Positions 11,367 to 19,665 of a DNA stretch of 64,000 nucleotides are shown here, piece by piece. The notes beneath the pieces are model-generated. The model saw only the letters and a program-made list of their open reading frames with translations, searched no databases and was not told where the DNA came from. Origin of the DNA: Halorussus halobius. GTDB taxonomy: Archaea > Halobacteriota > Halobacteria > Halobacteriales > Haladaptataceae. A program made the translations under genes and the position numbers. The stretch lies in NCBI RefSeq assembly GCF_004765805.1, contig NZ_SBIU01000005.1:248001-312000 (forward strand). Direction: 5' to 3'. The first letter of the stretch is position 1, and each line of letters opens with the position of its first letter.

Positions 11367-13103
11367 TTACTCCTCGATGTAGGAGTTCGACCACTGGTTG
11401 CAGAGCGGTTGGGCCTCGAACGCGGACGGCTCGTAGTCCTGGACGCTCGTACTCCACGCAACCGCGCCCGCCTCGGAGAACGCCGGGATGTGGGGGTACA
11501 TCCCCTGGAGGGACTCGGCGATGTCGATGTATATCTCCCGGCGCTCGTCCTGGTCGATGACCTGCCGGGCCTCCCGGATTTGCTCGTCGATTCTCTGGAG
11601 TTCCTCGCTGTCCTCGGACTGGTAGAGGAAGCTCGCGGAAGCGTTGCCCGCGACGCCATCGTCGAGTCCGCCCTCGTCGTTGCGGAGGTCCCGGAACAGG
11701 TAGTAGAAGAACCCGTCGGGGTCCTGTCCGCCCGACCAGCCGTAGATGTTCACGTCGAAGTCGCCGGTGTCGAGCTGGTCGAGCCACTGGCCGGTCGTCA
11801 CCTCGCGGACCTCGGCGTCCCAGCCGATTTCGCTGAGTTCGTCCTGCAGGACGATGGCCATGTTTTTGAACTTCGAGCTGGCGAGCGACGAGATGGTGAT
11901 GGTCTCGCCGTACCCGTCCCCGTAACCGGCGTCGTCGAGGAGCGACTGAGCCTGCTCGTAGTCCTGCTCGGGGTAGAACTCGTCGCGCCACTCCTCCCAC
12001 GGGAAGTCCCAGCTCTCGTTGACCTCCTGGGGCATGAACCCGTAGTTCCGCTCGCCGAGGTCGCCCGCGGTCGCGTTGAGTATCTCGTCGTAGTCGACGA
12101 GATACTGCATCGCCTCGCGCACCTGCACGTCGTCGAACGGTTCCCGCATCGTGTTGAACAGGAGCCCGTTGTAGTCGAACTCGGGGACGCGGGACATCTC
12201 GATGCCGTCCTCGGACCGGGCCCGCCCGAGGAGGTCCTTGGGGACGTTCGCCTCGTGAACCCCGCCGGACGCCAGTTCGACGAACTGGACCTGCGCCTCG
12301 GGGATGATGCGCATCCGGACGGCGTCGAGGTTTGGCTGCTGTAGGAAGTAGTCGTCGTAGCGCGTCAGTTCGACGTGCGACGAGGACTCCTGGCTCTCGA
12401 ACTGGAACGGCCCCGAGCCGATGGGGTTCTCGCCGAACGCCTCCGGACCCTGCTCTTCGGCGATGTGCTTGGGGACGACCGGGGCGTTCATGTCAGTTAG
12501 GTTCAGCTGGAACAGCGCGAACGGGTAGCTGAGGTTGAACGTCACCTCGTAGTCGCCGGTCGCCTCCACCTCGTCGATGAAGTCGAGGTTCGCCCGGTTC
12601 GGCGAAGCGTTGTCGGGCTCGAGAATCCAGTTGATGGTATAGGCGACGTCTTCGGCGGTGAGGTCCTCCCCGTCGTGGAACGTCACGTCGTCGCGTATCG
12701 GGATGACGAACGTGGTCTCGTCTTCCTGCTGTGGCTGGTCGGCGGCGAGGTGGGGCACGAACTCCGACCCGTCCGGACTCATGACGTACAGGGTGTCGAA
12801 CACGTACGGGAGGAAGCTGTTCACCCACGCGAGTTCGTTCATCCGCGGGTCGAGCGTCGGAGCGTCCTCCGCGGTCGAGTCGATGAAGGTGCCGCCGAGC
12901 GGGGCCTCCGACTGGTCCGTTGTCCCCCCGTCCGACTGGTCGCCCGTCGTCGAACCGCCGGTGTCGTCGGTGTCTCCAGCGGTGGTAGTCGTAGCCTGTT
13001 CGTCCGTGTTGCTCCCGGAACAACCTGCGAGCAGCGTCCCGCCCAGAAGACCTGACGTCGCCAAGAAGCGACGCCGGTCGATTGTCGAATATTCGTCGGA
13101 CAT
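11367..13103 (-). CDS. dppA: Peptide ABC transporter substrate-binding lipoprotein (DppA/OppA-like)
   Basis: 578 residues from ATG 13103. The N terminus has a Tat signal with twin Arg in DRRRFLATSG and a lipobox ending LLAGC, so it should be a membrane-anchored lipoprotein on the outer face. A Thr/Ser/Gly-rich linker follows, then an SBP_bac_5 fold (EAPTLDPRMNE start, VTFHDGEDLTAEDVAYTINW hallmark). It captures peptides for DppBCDF. An upstream in-frame ATG at 13136 would bury the Tat motif and is less likely. SBP_bac_5 proteins also bind nickel, haem or sugars, so the ligand is inferred from context. Confidence 0.9.
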   Translation of the reverse strand: MSDEYSTIDRRRFLATSGLLGGTLLAGCSGSNTDEQATTTTAGDTDDTGGSTTGDQSDGGTTDQSEAPLGGTFIDSTAEDAPTLDPRMNELAWVNSFLPYVFDTLYVMSPDGSEFVPHLAADQPQQEDETTFVIPIRDDVTFHDGEDLTAEDVAYTINWILEPDNASPNRANLDFIDEVEATGDYEVTFNLSYPFALFQLNLTDMNAPVVPKHIAEEQGPEAFGENPIGSGPFQFESQESSSHVELTRYDDYFLQQPNLDAVRMRIIPEAQVQFVELASGGVHEANVPKDLLGRARSEDGIEMSRVPEFDYNGLLFNTMREPFDDVQVREAMQYLVDYDEILNATAGDLGERNYGFMPQEVNESWDFPWEEWRDEFYPEQDYEQAQSLLDDAGYGDGYGETITISSLASSKFKNMAIVLQDELSEIGWDAEVREVTTGQWLDQLDTGDFDVNIYGWSGGQDPDGFFYYLFRDLRNDEGGLDDGVAGNASASFLYQSEDSEELQRIDEQIREARQVIDQDERREIYIDIAESLQGMYPHIPAFSEAGAVAWSTSVQDYEPSAFEAQPLCNQWSNSYIEE

Positions 13104-13247
13104 GATTGGTCGTACGGTCCTGCGCGACCGTGTCACCCGATAGCAAGTCGAAAGGTGGTAAATAAGTGGGCCCTATCATACTAGCCATCAATCCGGTGCC
13201 CGGCTTCTCGCCCGGCCGAGCCCAGGCTACCGCCCTCAGTTTCCGGA

Positions 13248-13721
13248 TTATTCCTCCACGACGACCTCGGTTCGGTCGTACAGTCCCCGGCGTTCCCAGT
13301 CGTCGGCCGCGAGGTAGCCGGTGAACTCACACGGCCCCTCCTGGTCCGTCCAGACGTCCCCGTCGACGCTCGAACGCCGGATGCGGCCGTCCCACGCGGC
13401 CTCGAAAACCTTCCGCTCGCCGCGGGCGAAGACGACCGTTCGGTTCGCGTCCGGCGCGTCGTATCCGCGCTCGTCGGCCTCGGGGACCCCGTCTACCTGC
13501 CATCCCCACAACCGACTCGTCGGGAGCGTGACCGAGACCGGCAGGGGGAGCCGATTCCGGATGGCGATCCGGAATCGGGTGGGCTCGCCGAGCGCCATCC
13601 TATCGGGACCCCGGACCTCGACTGAGAGGCCGCGCAGCACCACCGCGTCGGGGACAAGTCCGGCGGTCCAGCTGCTTTCCTCGTCGTCGAAGGCTCCGCT
13701 CGACGTCGGCAGTCGTCGCAT
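13248..13721 (-). CDS. BsuPI-like intracellular proteinase-inhibitor-fold protein
   Basis: 157 residues without signal or membrane segment. The centre (FRIAIRNRLPLPVSVTLPTSR, then GYDAPD and a GERKVFEAAWDGRIR strand) resembles the Ig-like fold of BsuPI, the Bacillus intracellular proteinase inhibitor. In BsuPI a segment ending in a Gly-Glu...Trp-Asp strand is conserved. It is transcribed leftward just upstream of the Dpp operon inside a block of at least five peptidase genes, so control of cytosolic proteolysis is attractive but unproven. Haloarchaea carry many such short beta-sandwich proteins of unknown role. Confidence 0.5.
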   Translation of the reverse strand: MRRLPTSSGAFDDEESSWTAGLVPDAVVLRGLSVEVRGPDRMALGEPTRFRIAIRNRLPLPVSVTLPTSRLWGWQVDGVPEADERGYDAPDANRTVVFARGERKVFEAAWDGRIRRSSVDGDVWTDQEGPCEFTGYLAADDWERRGLYDRTEVVVEE

Positions 13722-13778
13722 CTTGCTACCGTTTCGTGTGTCCTCGACTCAACGCTTTCGCTCCGCGAGGTCGGTTTC

Positions 13779-15047
13779 TCACCCCTCGCCGAGGTCCCCA
13801 GGAACCAGGTCGTCGCCGAGGACGTCCTCGCAGGTCTCGCCTTCGCGAATCAGGTCCACATCACCGGACTCGCGCACCAGCACGACCGGCGGTTTGGGCT
13901 CGGCGTTGGTGTGGCTCGCGCTTCCGAGCGAGTACGCCCCGATGCGGTCGACGGCGAGCACGTCGCCCGGGTCGAGTTCGGGGAGCGAGACCCCCTCCTG
14001 AATCACGTCGCCGGTGTAACAGAGCGGTCCGGCCACGTCGTACGTCGCGGTCGATTCCCCGGACGAGGCGGCGTAGATGGGGTAGGGCCAGTAGGAAGAC
14101 ACCGCGTTCGTTCCGGCGTCGAGCACGGCGAACGTCGAGTGGGGCGTTTCCTTCACCACGCCCACCTCCGCGAGCAGGGTTCCGGCGTTGCCGACCAGTC
14201 GGCGACCGGGTTCGACGAACAACTCGGGTTCCGAGAGGTCGTGGTCGGTCGCGGCCGCCCGCACCGCGTCGGCCATCGCCGCGACGATGGCCTCGGTGTC
14301 GGGAACGTCCTCGTCGTAGGGCACCGGGAAGCCGCCGCCGAGGTCGAGTACGTCTATCTCGACGCCGGTCTCGTCGCGCACCTCGGCCGCGAACGCGAGC
14401 ATCTCGCGGGCCGCCACCTCGTAGGGTTCGACGCCGCGAATCTGGCTCCCGACGTGCAGCTGAACGCCTGCGAGGGTCAGATTCTCGGCGTCGACGGCGT
14501 CCCGCGCGACCGAGAGCGCGCGCCCGGACTCGATGTCCAGCCCGAACTTGCTCTCGCGGGTCGCGGTCGCGACCTCCGGGTGGGTCGGCACTTCCATCGC
14601 GGGATTTCCGCGAATCAGCACCTTCGGTCCGGAATCCGTCCGGTCTGCGGCCTCCCGGATGTTCGCCAATTCGGTTTCGTTGTCCACGAGGAAGTATTCG
14701 ACGCCCAGCGACAGCGCCCGCTCGACGTCCTCGAGGGGTCGGTTCATCCCGGTCAACAGCACGTTCTCGGGGTCGAACCCCGCCGCCTGCGTCGCCGAGA
14801 GTTCGCATCGGGCGTACGCCTCGGCGTGACAGCCCTCGTCGCGAAGCACCGACAACACGCCGAGGTTGTAGTTGGCCTTCACCGCGAAGTGGACTGTGGA
14901 GTCGGGATAGTGGTCGTCGAGCGCCGACCGAACCTCCCGGTAGTTGCGACGGAGATCGGCCTCCCAGAAGACGTACAGCGGTGTCCCGAACTGCGCTACT
15001 CTGTCCGAGTGGTCGAGGAGGCGAGCTTTTCGCGCGGAGAGGTCCAT
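13779..15047 (-). CDS. Diaminopimelate-decarboxylase-like PLP enzyme (group IV, alanine-racemase fold)
   Basis: 422 residues. The PLP lysine is Lys57 in FAVKANYN. The barrel carries HVGSQ (His198), GGGF (237-240) and EPGR (279-282), and the C-terminal beta domain has the cross-subunit cysteine Cys343 in GPLCYTGD. LysA decarboxylates meso-diaminopimelate to lysine. One difference from typical LysA: the usual Tyr-Asn pair near the C terminus is Thr380-Asn381, with Tyr372 kept. Lysine-biosynthesis dap genes are not adjacent; peptidases and a peptide importer are. I infer a role on imported diaminopimelate, with arginine, ornithine or carboxynorspermidine decarboxylation as alternatives. The 236 bases upstream hold only the divergent M42 promoter. 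Confidence 0.72.
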   Translation of the reverse strand: MDLSARKARLLDHSDRVAQFGTPLYVFWEADLRRNYREVRSALDDHYPDSTVHFAVKANYNLGVLSVLRDEGCHAEAYARCELSATQAAGFDPENVLLTGMNRPLEDVERALSLGVEYFLVDNETELANIREAADRTDSGPKVLIRGNPAMEVPTHPEVATATRESKFGLDIESGRALSVARDAVDAENLTLAGVQLHVGSQIRGVEPYEVAAREMLAFAAEVRDETGVEIDVLDLGGGFPVPYDEDVPDTEAIVAAMADAVRAAATDHDLSEPELFVEPGRRLVGNAGTLLAEVGVVKETPHSTFAVLDAGTNAVSSYWPYPIYAASSGESTATYDVAGPLCYTGDVIQEGVSLPELDPGDVLAVDRIGAYSLGSASHTNAEPKPPVVLVRESGDVDLIREGETCEDVLGDDLVPGDLGEG

Positions 15048-15251
15048 AGGTCAGCGGAAGGGGTAGGTCAGTAAAAACGGTTGGCCTAGCATGGACGGTG
15101 ACGTCCGACCGGGATTCGTCGCGTTGAACCCCGACCGCGCATCGAAATCGCCTTTCGGGGACCGCTCTGGACGGCTGGCGGGGAACAGCCGCCGCGTTCG
15201 GAGGCGACCCACGCTTCTTCGGTTCCGGAAGTATGTGGGTCGTTCCCGTGG

Positions 15252-15258
15252 GATTATT
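15252..15258 (+). promoter_or_regulatory. TATA box of the M42/serine-hydrolase pair
   Basis: GATTATT lies 26-32 bases before ATG 15284. It points to a leaderless transcript and selects 15284 over the in-frame ATG at 15233. Confidence 0.5.
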
Positions 15259-15283
15259 CCGTTCCAGTAGAACGTGTCACGAC

Positions 15284-16366
15284 ATGTCCGACGATTCCAC
15301 GGTCGACTTCGAGGAACTCGAGCGACTCGTCGCCGCACGCGGGCCACCGGGCGACGAGTATCCGGTCGCGAACGTGTTCGCCGACCTCGTCGAACCGCAC
15401 GTCGACTCGCTTGCGGTCGACGAGATGGGCAACGTGATCGCCACCAGCGAAGGTGATTCGAGCGCGCCCGAGATACTGCTCGCGGCCCATACCGACGAAC
15501 TCGCCTTGCTCGTCGACGAGGTCACCGAGGACGGATTCCTCGAATACCGGATGCTCGGCGGCCACTACAAGGGCAACCTCCCCGGCCAGCAGGTCGTGGT
15601 CGGCCCCGACGCGGTTCCCGGCGTAATCGGCCCCAAGTCGCGCCACTACATGAACGAATCGGAGAAAGAGTCGCTCGCCGACGACCTCGTCATCGACGTG
15701 GGAGCGACGTCCCCCGACGACGTCGCCGACCTGAACGTCCGACCCGGCGACCACGCCACGTGGGACCGCGAGGTGACCCGGCTCGCCAACGACCGCATTG
15801 CTGGGCGGGCGCTCGACGACCGAATCGCGCTGGCGACGCTCCTCGCGGTGGCACGGACCGAAGACGTCGACGCAACCGTCCACTACGTCGCGACCGTCCA
15901 GGAGGAGGTCGGCCTCCGGGGGGCGCGGGCTGCCGGATTCTCGGTCGACCCCGACGTGGCCCTCGCAGTCGAGGTCTTTCCGGCCGACGACTTCCCGGCC
16001 GGGGACCCGGCCGACCCGACGGTCGCGGTCGGCGAGGGGCCGGTGGTGGAGTTTGGCGACGGCACCTCCGAGTACCTGTTCGGCGGCGTGCTGGTGGACC
16101 GCCAAACGTTCGAGTGGCTCACCGCCGCCGCCGACACCAGCGACGCGGCGGTCCAGCACGCGGTGTTGCTGAGCGGCACGACTGACGCGACCGAGTTCCA
16201 GCGCGTCCGCGGCGGTCGGCACGCGGGAGCTATCGGGGTCCCGTGTCGGTACACACACTCGCCAGTCGAAACCGTCTCGCTCGCCGACGTGAATCAAACG
16301 GTCACGGTGCTCGCCGAGGCACTCCGGACCGAATTCCCCGCACGCGAGGAGGTCCGACACGGATGA
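15284..16366 (+). CDS. M42-family metallo-aminopeptidase
   Basis: 360 residues. M42 co-catalytic metal ligands are recognisable: His69 in AAHTDE, the bridging Asp178 in RALDDR, Glu207-Glu208 in QEEVGLRGA, an acidic residue in EVFPADD, and the C-terminal His in RYTHSPVE. M42 enzymes are tetrahedral cytosolic aminopeptidases that finish degradation of short peptides; some members were misnamed endoglucanase M. The stop overlaps the next gene by ATGA, so the two are co-translated. Within this locus it would release N-terminal residues such as L-Ala from imported peptides. Confidence 0.85.
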   Translation: MSDDSTVDFEELERLVAARGPPGDEYPVANVFADLVEPHVDSLAVDEMGNVIATSEGDSSAPEILLAAHTDELALLVDEVTEDGFLEYRMLGGHYKGNLPGQQVVVGPDAVPGVIGPKSRHYMNESEKESLADDLVIDVGATSPDDVADLNVRPGDHATWDREVTRLANDRIAGRALDDRIALATLLAVARTEDVDATVHYVATVQEEVGLRGARAAGFSVDPDVALAVEVFPADDFPAGDPADPTVAVGEGPVVEFGDGTSEYLFGGVLVDRQTFEWLTAAADTSDAAVQHAVLLSGTTDATEFQRVRGGRHAGAIGVPCRYTHSPVETVSLADVNQTVTVLAEALRTEFPAREEVRHG

Positions 16367-17229
16367 GGCCGGACCGACCGACGTTCGAAACCGACGCCGA
16401 CCTCGCCGACTACGTCGACAACTACGCCCGGAAGCTCGATGGCCGACTCGGGGTCTTCCTCGGGTTCCCGCGCGGCCCGGACGACTTCGAGGTCGTCTAC
16501 CGCTCGCGCGCCGCCGAGACGTTCTCCAGCGCCAGCGTCATCAAGCTCCCCGTCCTCTACGCCCTCTACGAGAAGTACGACGGGCGTCTCGGGGGTCTCG
16601 ACCGCCCGCGCGAAATCGCGCCCGAGAACCGGGTCGCGGGGAGCGGCCTCTTTCACCTGCTCTCGGAGACCCGACCGTCCCTCCAGGACCTCGCGCGGGC
16701 GATGATCGCCATCAGCGACAACGCCGCCACCAACGAACTCATCGACGAGGTCGGAATCGAGCGCATCGAGCAGTCGGCCCGCGACCTCGGTATGGCCGAC
16801 ACCCGCCTGCGCCGGAAGTTGATGGCGACGCTCGGCGACAACGACCTCGACGTGACGCGCGAGTGGCCCGAGGGCGAACCCGCGAACGCGACGACGCCAG
16901 CCGACTGCGCACGGTTTTTCGCGGACGTTCTCCACGAGGCGACCCTCTCGTCGGCCGCCTACGACCGGCTGGTCGTTCCGCTCGAAGAACAGAAGCACGC
17001 GACGTCGTTCCCGCGGTACCTCCCCTTCGAGACGCCGATCGCCCACAAGACCGGGAGCATCCCGACCGCCGCGCTCGACACGGGATACGTCTCGGACCCT
17101 GACTCGAACGACTCGCCGCTGGTGTTCGCGGTGTTCGCCGACCGTCTCGAGCACGGGCGAGACGGCAGCGACGCTATCGCCGAGATCGGCGACGCGGTGT
17201 ACGCGTGGCTGGTGAACCGGAGCGCATAA
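16363..17229 (+). CDS. Class A beta-lactamase-fold serine hydrolase (Beta-lactamase2 type)
   Basis: 288 residues starting at ATG 16363, which overlaps the M42 stop. Active-site motifs are Ser58-Val-Ile-Lys61, Ser118-Asp-Asn120 and Lys229-Thr-Gly231. The omega-loop Glu-x-x-Leu-Asn that gives true class A beta-lactamases their deacylating glutamate is not recognisable between Asn120 and the conserved TTPADC segment, so antibiotic hydrolysis is doubtful and a peptidase or esterase role is likelier. No signal peptide is present. Coupling to an aminopeptidase supports a cytoplasmic peptide substrate. Confidence 0.78.
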   Translation: MRPDRPTFETDADLADYVDNYARKLDGRLGVFLGFPRGPDDFEVVYRSRAAETFSSASVIKLPVLYALYEKYDGRLGGLDRPREIAPENRVAGSGLFHLLSETRPSLQDLARAMIAISDNAATNELIDEVGIERIEQSARDLGMADTRLRRKLMATLGDNDLDVTREWPEGEPANATTPADCARFFADVLHEATLSSAAYDRLVVPLEEQKHATSFPRYLPFETPIAHKTGSIPTAALDTGYVSDPDSNDSPLVFAVFADRLEHGRDGSDAIAEIGDAVYAWLVNRSA

Positions 17230-17416
17230 CCGTCGTCCTCCCGCACGCTTTCGATTTCGCCACGCCTGTTGTCGGGGCGGTCGCCGTGGTGGGCCGCTCG
17301 TCGGCTATCGAGGAGCGTTCGAACGCCCGACTCGCGCGGATGCGCCGACGTCCCCGCGCGTCTCGTCTGCCGGTGAGTCAACACTTAACACCCCGGCGGA
17401 GCCACTCTCCGAGCAG

Positions 17417-17476
17417 ATGACACCGTTCGCCCGAGAGTTCGACGGGAACGTCACAGGTCGGGGGTCGTCCCGATGA
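17417..17476 (+). other. Possible 19-codon upstream ORF overlapping the S9 peptidase start
   Basis: ATG 17417 opens 19 codons ending in TGA 17474-17476, which overlaps the peptidase ATG (ATGA). A TTAACA box about 30 bases before 17417 suggests that the mRNA begins at this small ORF rather than at 17473. If so, translation of the short peptide would couple to, or gate, peptidase translation. No protein homology can be judged at this length. Confidence 0.3.
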
Positions 17477-19470
17477 CTGACCTTTCGATATCCGACGTGC
17501 TCGACCTCGAGTATCCGAGCGCGCCCGAGTGGTCCGCCGACGGCCGGTTTTTGGCCGCGCTGGTCTACGAGGACGACGGGAGCGCGCTGTACGTCGCGGA
17601 CACGGATTCACTGGACTCCGAACCACGGCGCGTCTCGCCGGGGGAGGGCCACGTCACCGCGTTCGAGTGGGCTCCCGAGGCTCGCCCCGCCGCGTTCGTC
17701 GTCACGACTGACGCGGGCGAGACCTACCGGGGCGACGCCGCCGACCGGTCGCTGGAACTCGTCGCGCAGTCGCCCGAGGGCGAGGCCCACCACGAGTGGT
17801 CGCCCGACGGCGACATGGTGGCCTTCTATCGCGACGGCCGGGTGGCGGTACGGGATGTCGACAGCGGCCTCGAGCGGACGTTCGACCTGCCCAGCCACGA
17901 CACGTTCCTGCCGGGCGAGCGCATGCTGACGTGGGGGGCCGAGGGTGGTCTCGCGTTCTCGTTCACCGACCGGGAGGCCCGACAGGTCGGGGTTGTCGAC
18001 CCACGGACGGGCAACCTCGTGTGGCGGACCGACGCCCCCGCCTCCTCGTACAATCCGGCCTGGCTCGCGGACGGCCGGCTCGTCTTCGAGCGCATCGCGG
18101 AGCGTCGGACCGTCCGGTCGGTCGTCGCGGTCGCTCCCGAGACCGGCGATCGGACCGTCCTGGTGCGCGAGACCGACGACCAGGGTGTGGTCTCGACCGG
18201 CGCGCCGACCGTCTCGCCCGACGGGTCCCGGCTCGCGCTCGCGCTCCCGCTGGACGGCTGGGAGCACGTCCACCTCGTCGAGGCCGACACGGGCGACCGC
18301 CGCCAGCTGACGGCCGGGGCGTTCGAGGACAAAGGGGTGGCGGGCTCGTCGCCCCAGTGGGTCGACGACCGGACGCTGGCGTTCGCGTCGAACCGCCGGG
18401 AGGCGGGTCAGCGCCACGTGTTCGCCGTCGACGTCCCGTCCGGAGAAGTCACGCCCCTGGTCACCTCGTCGGGGACCAACGTGTATCCGCGGCCGTCGCC
18501 GTCGGGCGACCGACTGGCCTACGTCCACGCCGACCGCGAGCGCTCGCCCGAGCTCCGGCTGGCGTCGGTCTCGGATGCGGACGCCGAGACGGACTCAGCC
18601 GTCCGGATACTCGAGTCGGGAGTCGACGACTGGCCGGTCGCCCCCGTTCCGCCCGAACCGGTCGGCTTCGAGAGCGACGACGGGACTGAGATCAGGGGCT
18701 ATCTGTTCGACCCTCGCGAGACCGACGCCGTGGCCGATGGGGCGACCGACTTGCCGGCCGTGGTGTGGGTCCACGGCGGGCCGATGCGACAGATGCGGGA
18801 CGGCTGGCACCCCTCCCGGGCGTACGGGCTCGCCTACGCGTTCCACCAGTACCTCGCCCATCGGGGGTACGTCGGTCTGCTGGTCAACTACCGGGGCGGC
18901 ATCGGCTACGGGAAGGCGTTCCGGCAGGCGCTGGCCGACGGCTACGGCCGGGTCGAGATGGCGGACGTGGCGGCCGGAGCCGCGTATCTCCGGGACCGGC
19001 CGTACACCTCGGATTCGGTCGGCATCTGGGGGCTCTCGTACGGCGGGTACGCCACACTCCAGCTGCTCGGCACCCGTCCCGAGGCGTTCGACGTCGGCAT
19101 CAACCTCGCCGGACTGGCCGACCTCCAGTGCTACGAGGAGTGGGCCCACGAGACCAAGTTCCCCGCCATCGAGTCGTCCCAGTCGGTGTTGCTCGGCGGC
19201 TCGCCCTGGGAGGCGGGCGAGGAGTGGGACGCCGCGAGTCCACGGACCCACTTCGAGAACTACGAGGCACCGCTGTACAACTTCCACGGGACCGACGACG
19301 CCTACGTCAACTTCGAACAGCTCGACGTGGTGGTCGAAGGGATGCTCGAACACGACAACGACTACGAGGCCGAGTACTTCCCCGACGAGAACCACGTCTT
19401 CGCCCGGCGGGCGACGTGGCGGCGCACCCTCCGGAAAGTGGCGGCGGCGTTCGAGTCCCACCTCCGGTGA
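17473..19470 (+). CDS. S9-family prolyl oligopeptidase / acylaminoacyl-peptidase-like enzyme
   Basis: 665 residues. The first ~400 form a WD-like beta-propeller (repeats such as EYPSAPEWSADGR and PTVSPDGSRLALA). The alpha/beta-hydrolase domain follows, with nucleophile Ser522 in GLSYGGY, acid Asp608 or Asp609 in GTDDAYVN and His641 in DENHVF. The propeller filters substrates, so only short peptides are cut. No export signal is seen, so it is cytosolic. It follows the M42/serine hydrolase pair on the same strand after about 240 bases and likely completes the oligopeptide-degrading set. Prolyl, acyl-amino-acyl or dipeptidyl activity cannot be told apart here. Confidence 0.87.
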   Translation: MTDLSISDVLDLEYPSAPEWSADGRFLAALVYEDDGSALYVADTDSLDSEPRRVSPGEGHVTAFEWAPEARPAAFVVTTDAGETYRGDAADRSLELVAQSPEGEAHHEWSPDGDMVAFYRDGRVAVRDVDSGLERTFDLPSHDTFLPGERMLTWGAEGGLAFSFTDREARQVGVVDPRTGNLVWRTDAPASSYNPAWLADGRLVFERIAERRTVRSVVAVAPETGDRTVLVRETDDQGVVSTGAPTVSPDGSRLALALPLDGWEHVHLVEADTGDRRQLTAGAFEDKGVAGSSPQWVDDRTLAFASNRREAGQRHVFAVDVPSGEVTPLVTSSGTNVYPRPSPSGDRLAYVHADRERSPELRLASVSDADAETDSAVRILESGVDDWPVAPVPPEPVGFESDDGTEIRGYLFDPRETDAVADGATDLPAVVWVHGGPMRQMRDGWHPSRAYGLAYAFHQYLAHRGYVGLLVNYRGGIGYGKAFRQALADGYGRVEMADVAAGAAYLRDRPYTSDSVGIWGLSYGGYATLQLLGTRPEAFDVGINLAGLADLQCYEEWAHETKFPAIESSQSVLLGGSPWEAGEEWDAASPRTHFENYEAPLYNFHGTDDAYVNFEQLDVVVEGMLEHDNDYEAEYFPDENHVFARRATWRRTLRKVAAAFESHLR

Positions 19471-19665
19471 GCCGGCCGGTCCCGTGGCGCTGTGTAGCGA
19501 CCGCGTGACCGTGGGCCCCGATGTGGCTCATCCCTCGAAAGCCCTCGCTCGCGCGGCGAGACTCCCTGTAGCGCCATCGTCGGGCTCGCATGCGGTCGTC
19601 GCGTCGCCGAATGGAACGGTCACTCGGGACCAAACGCTTTCCCGTGGCGCATCGTGGTGTCGGCT

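Noticed and set aside
15690..16360. Antisense frames across the M42 gene
   Set aside because: Shadows of a gene with all metal ligands in the plus frame.
16363..17229. Calling the class A-fold protein a beta-lactamase resistance gene
   Set aside because: No omega-loop Glu motif, no export signal, and archaea lack the usual target; a peptidase-type role fits better.
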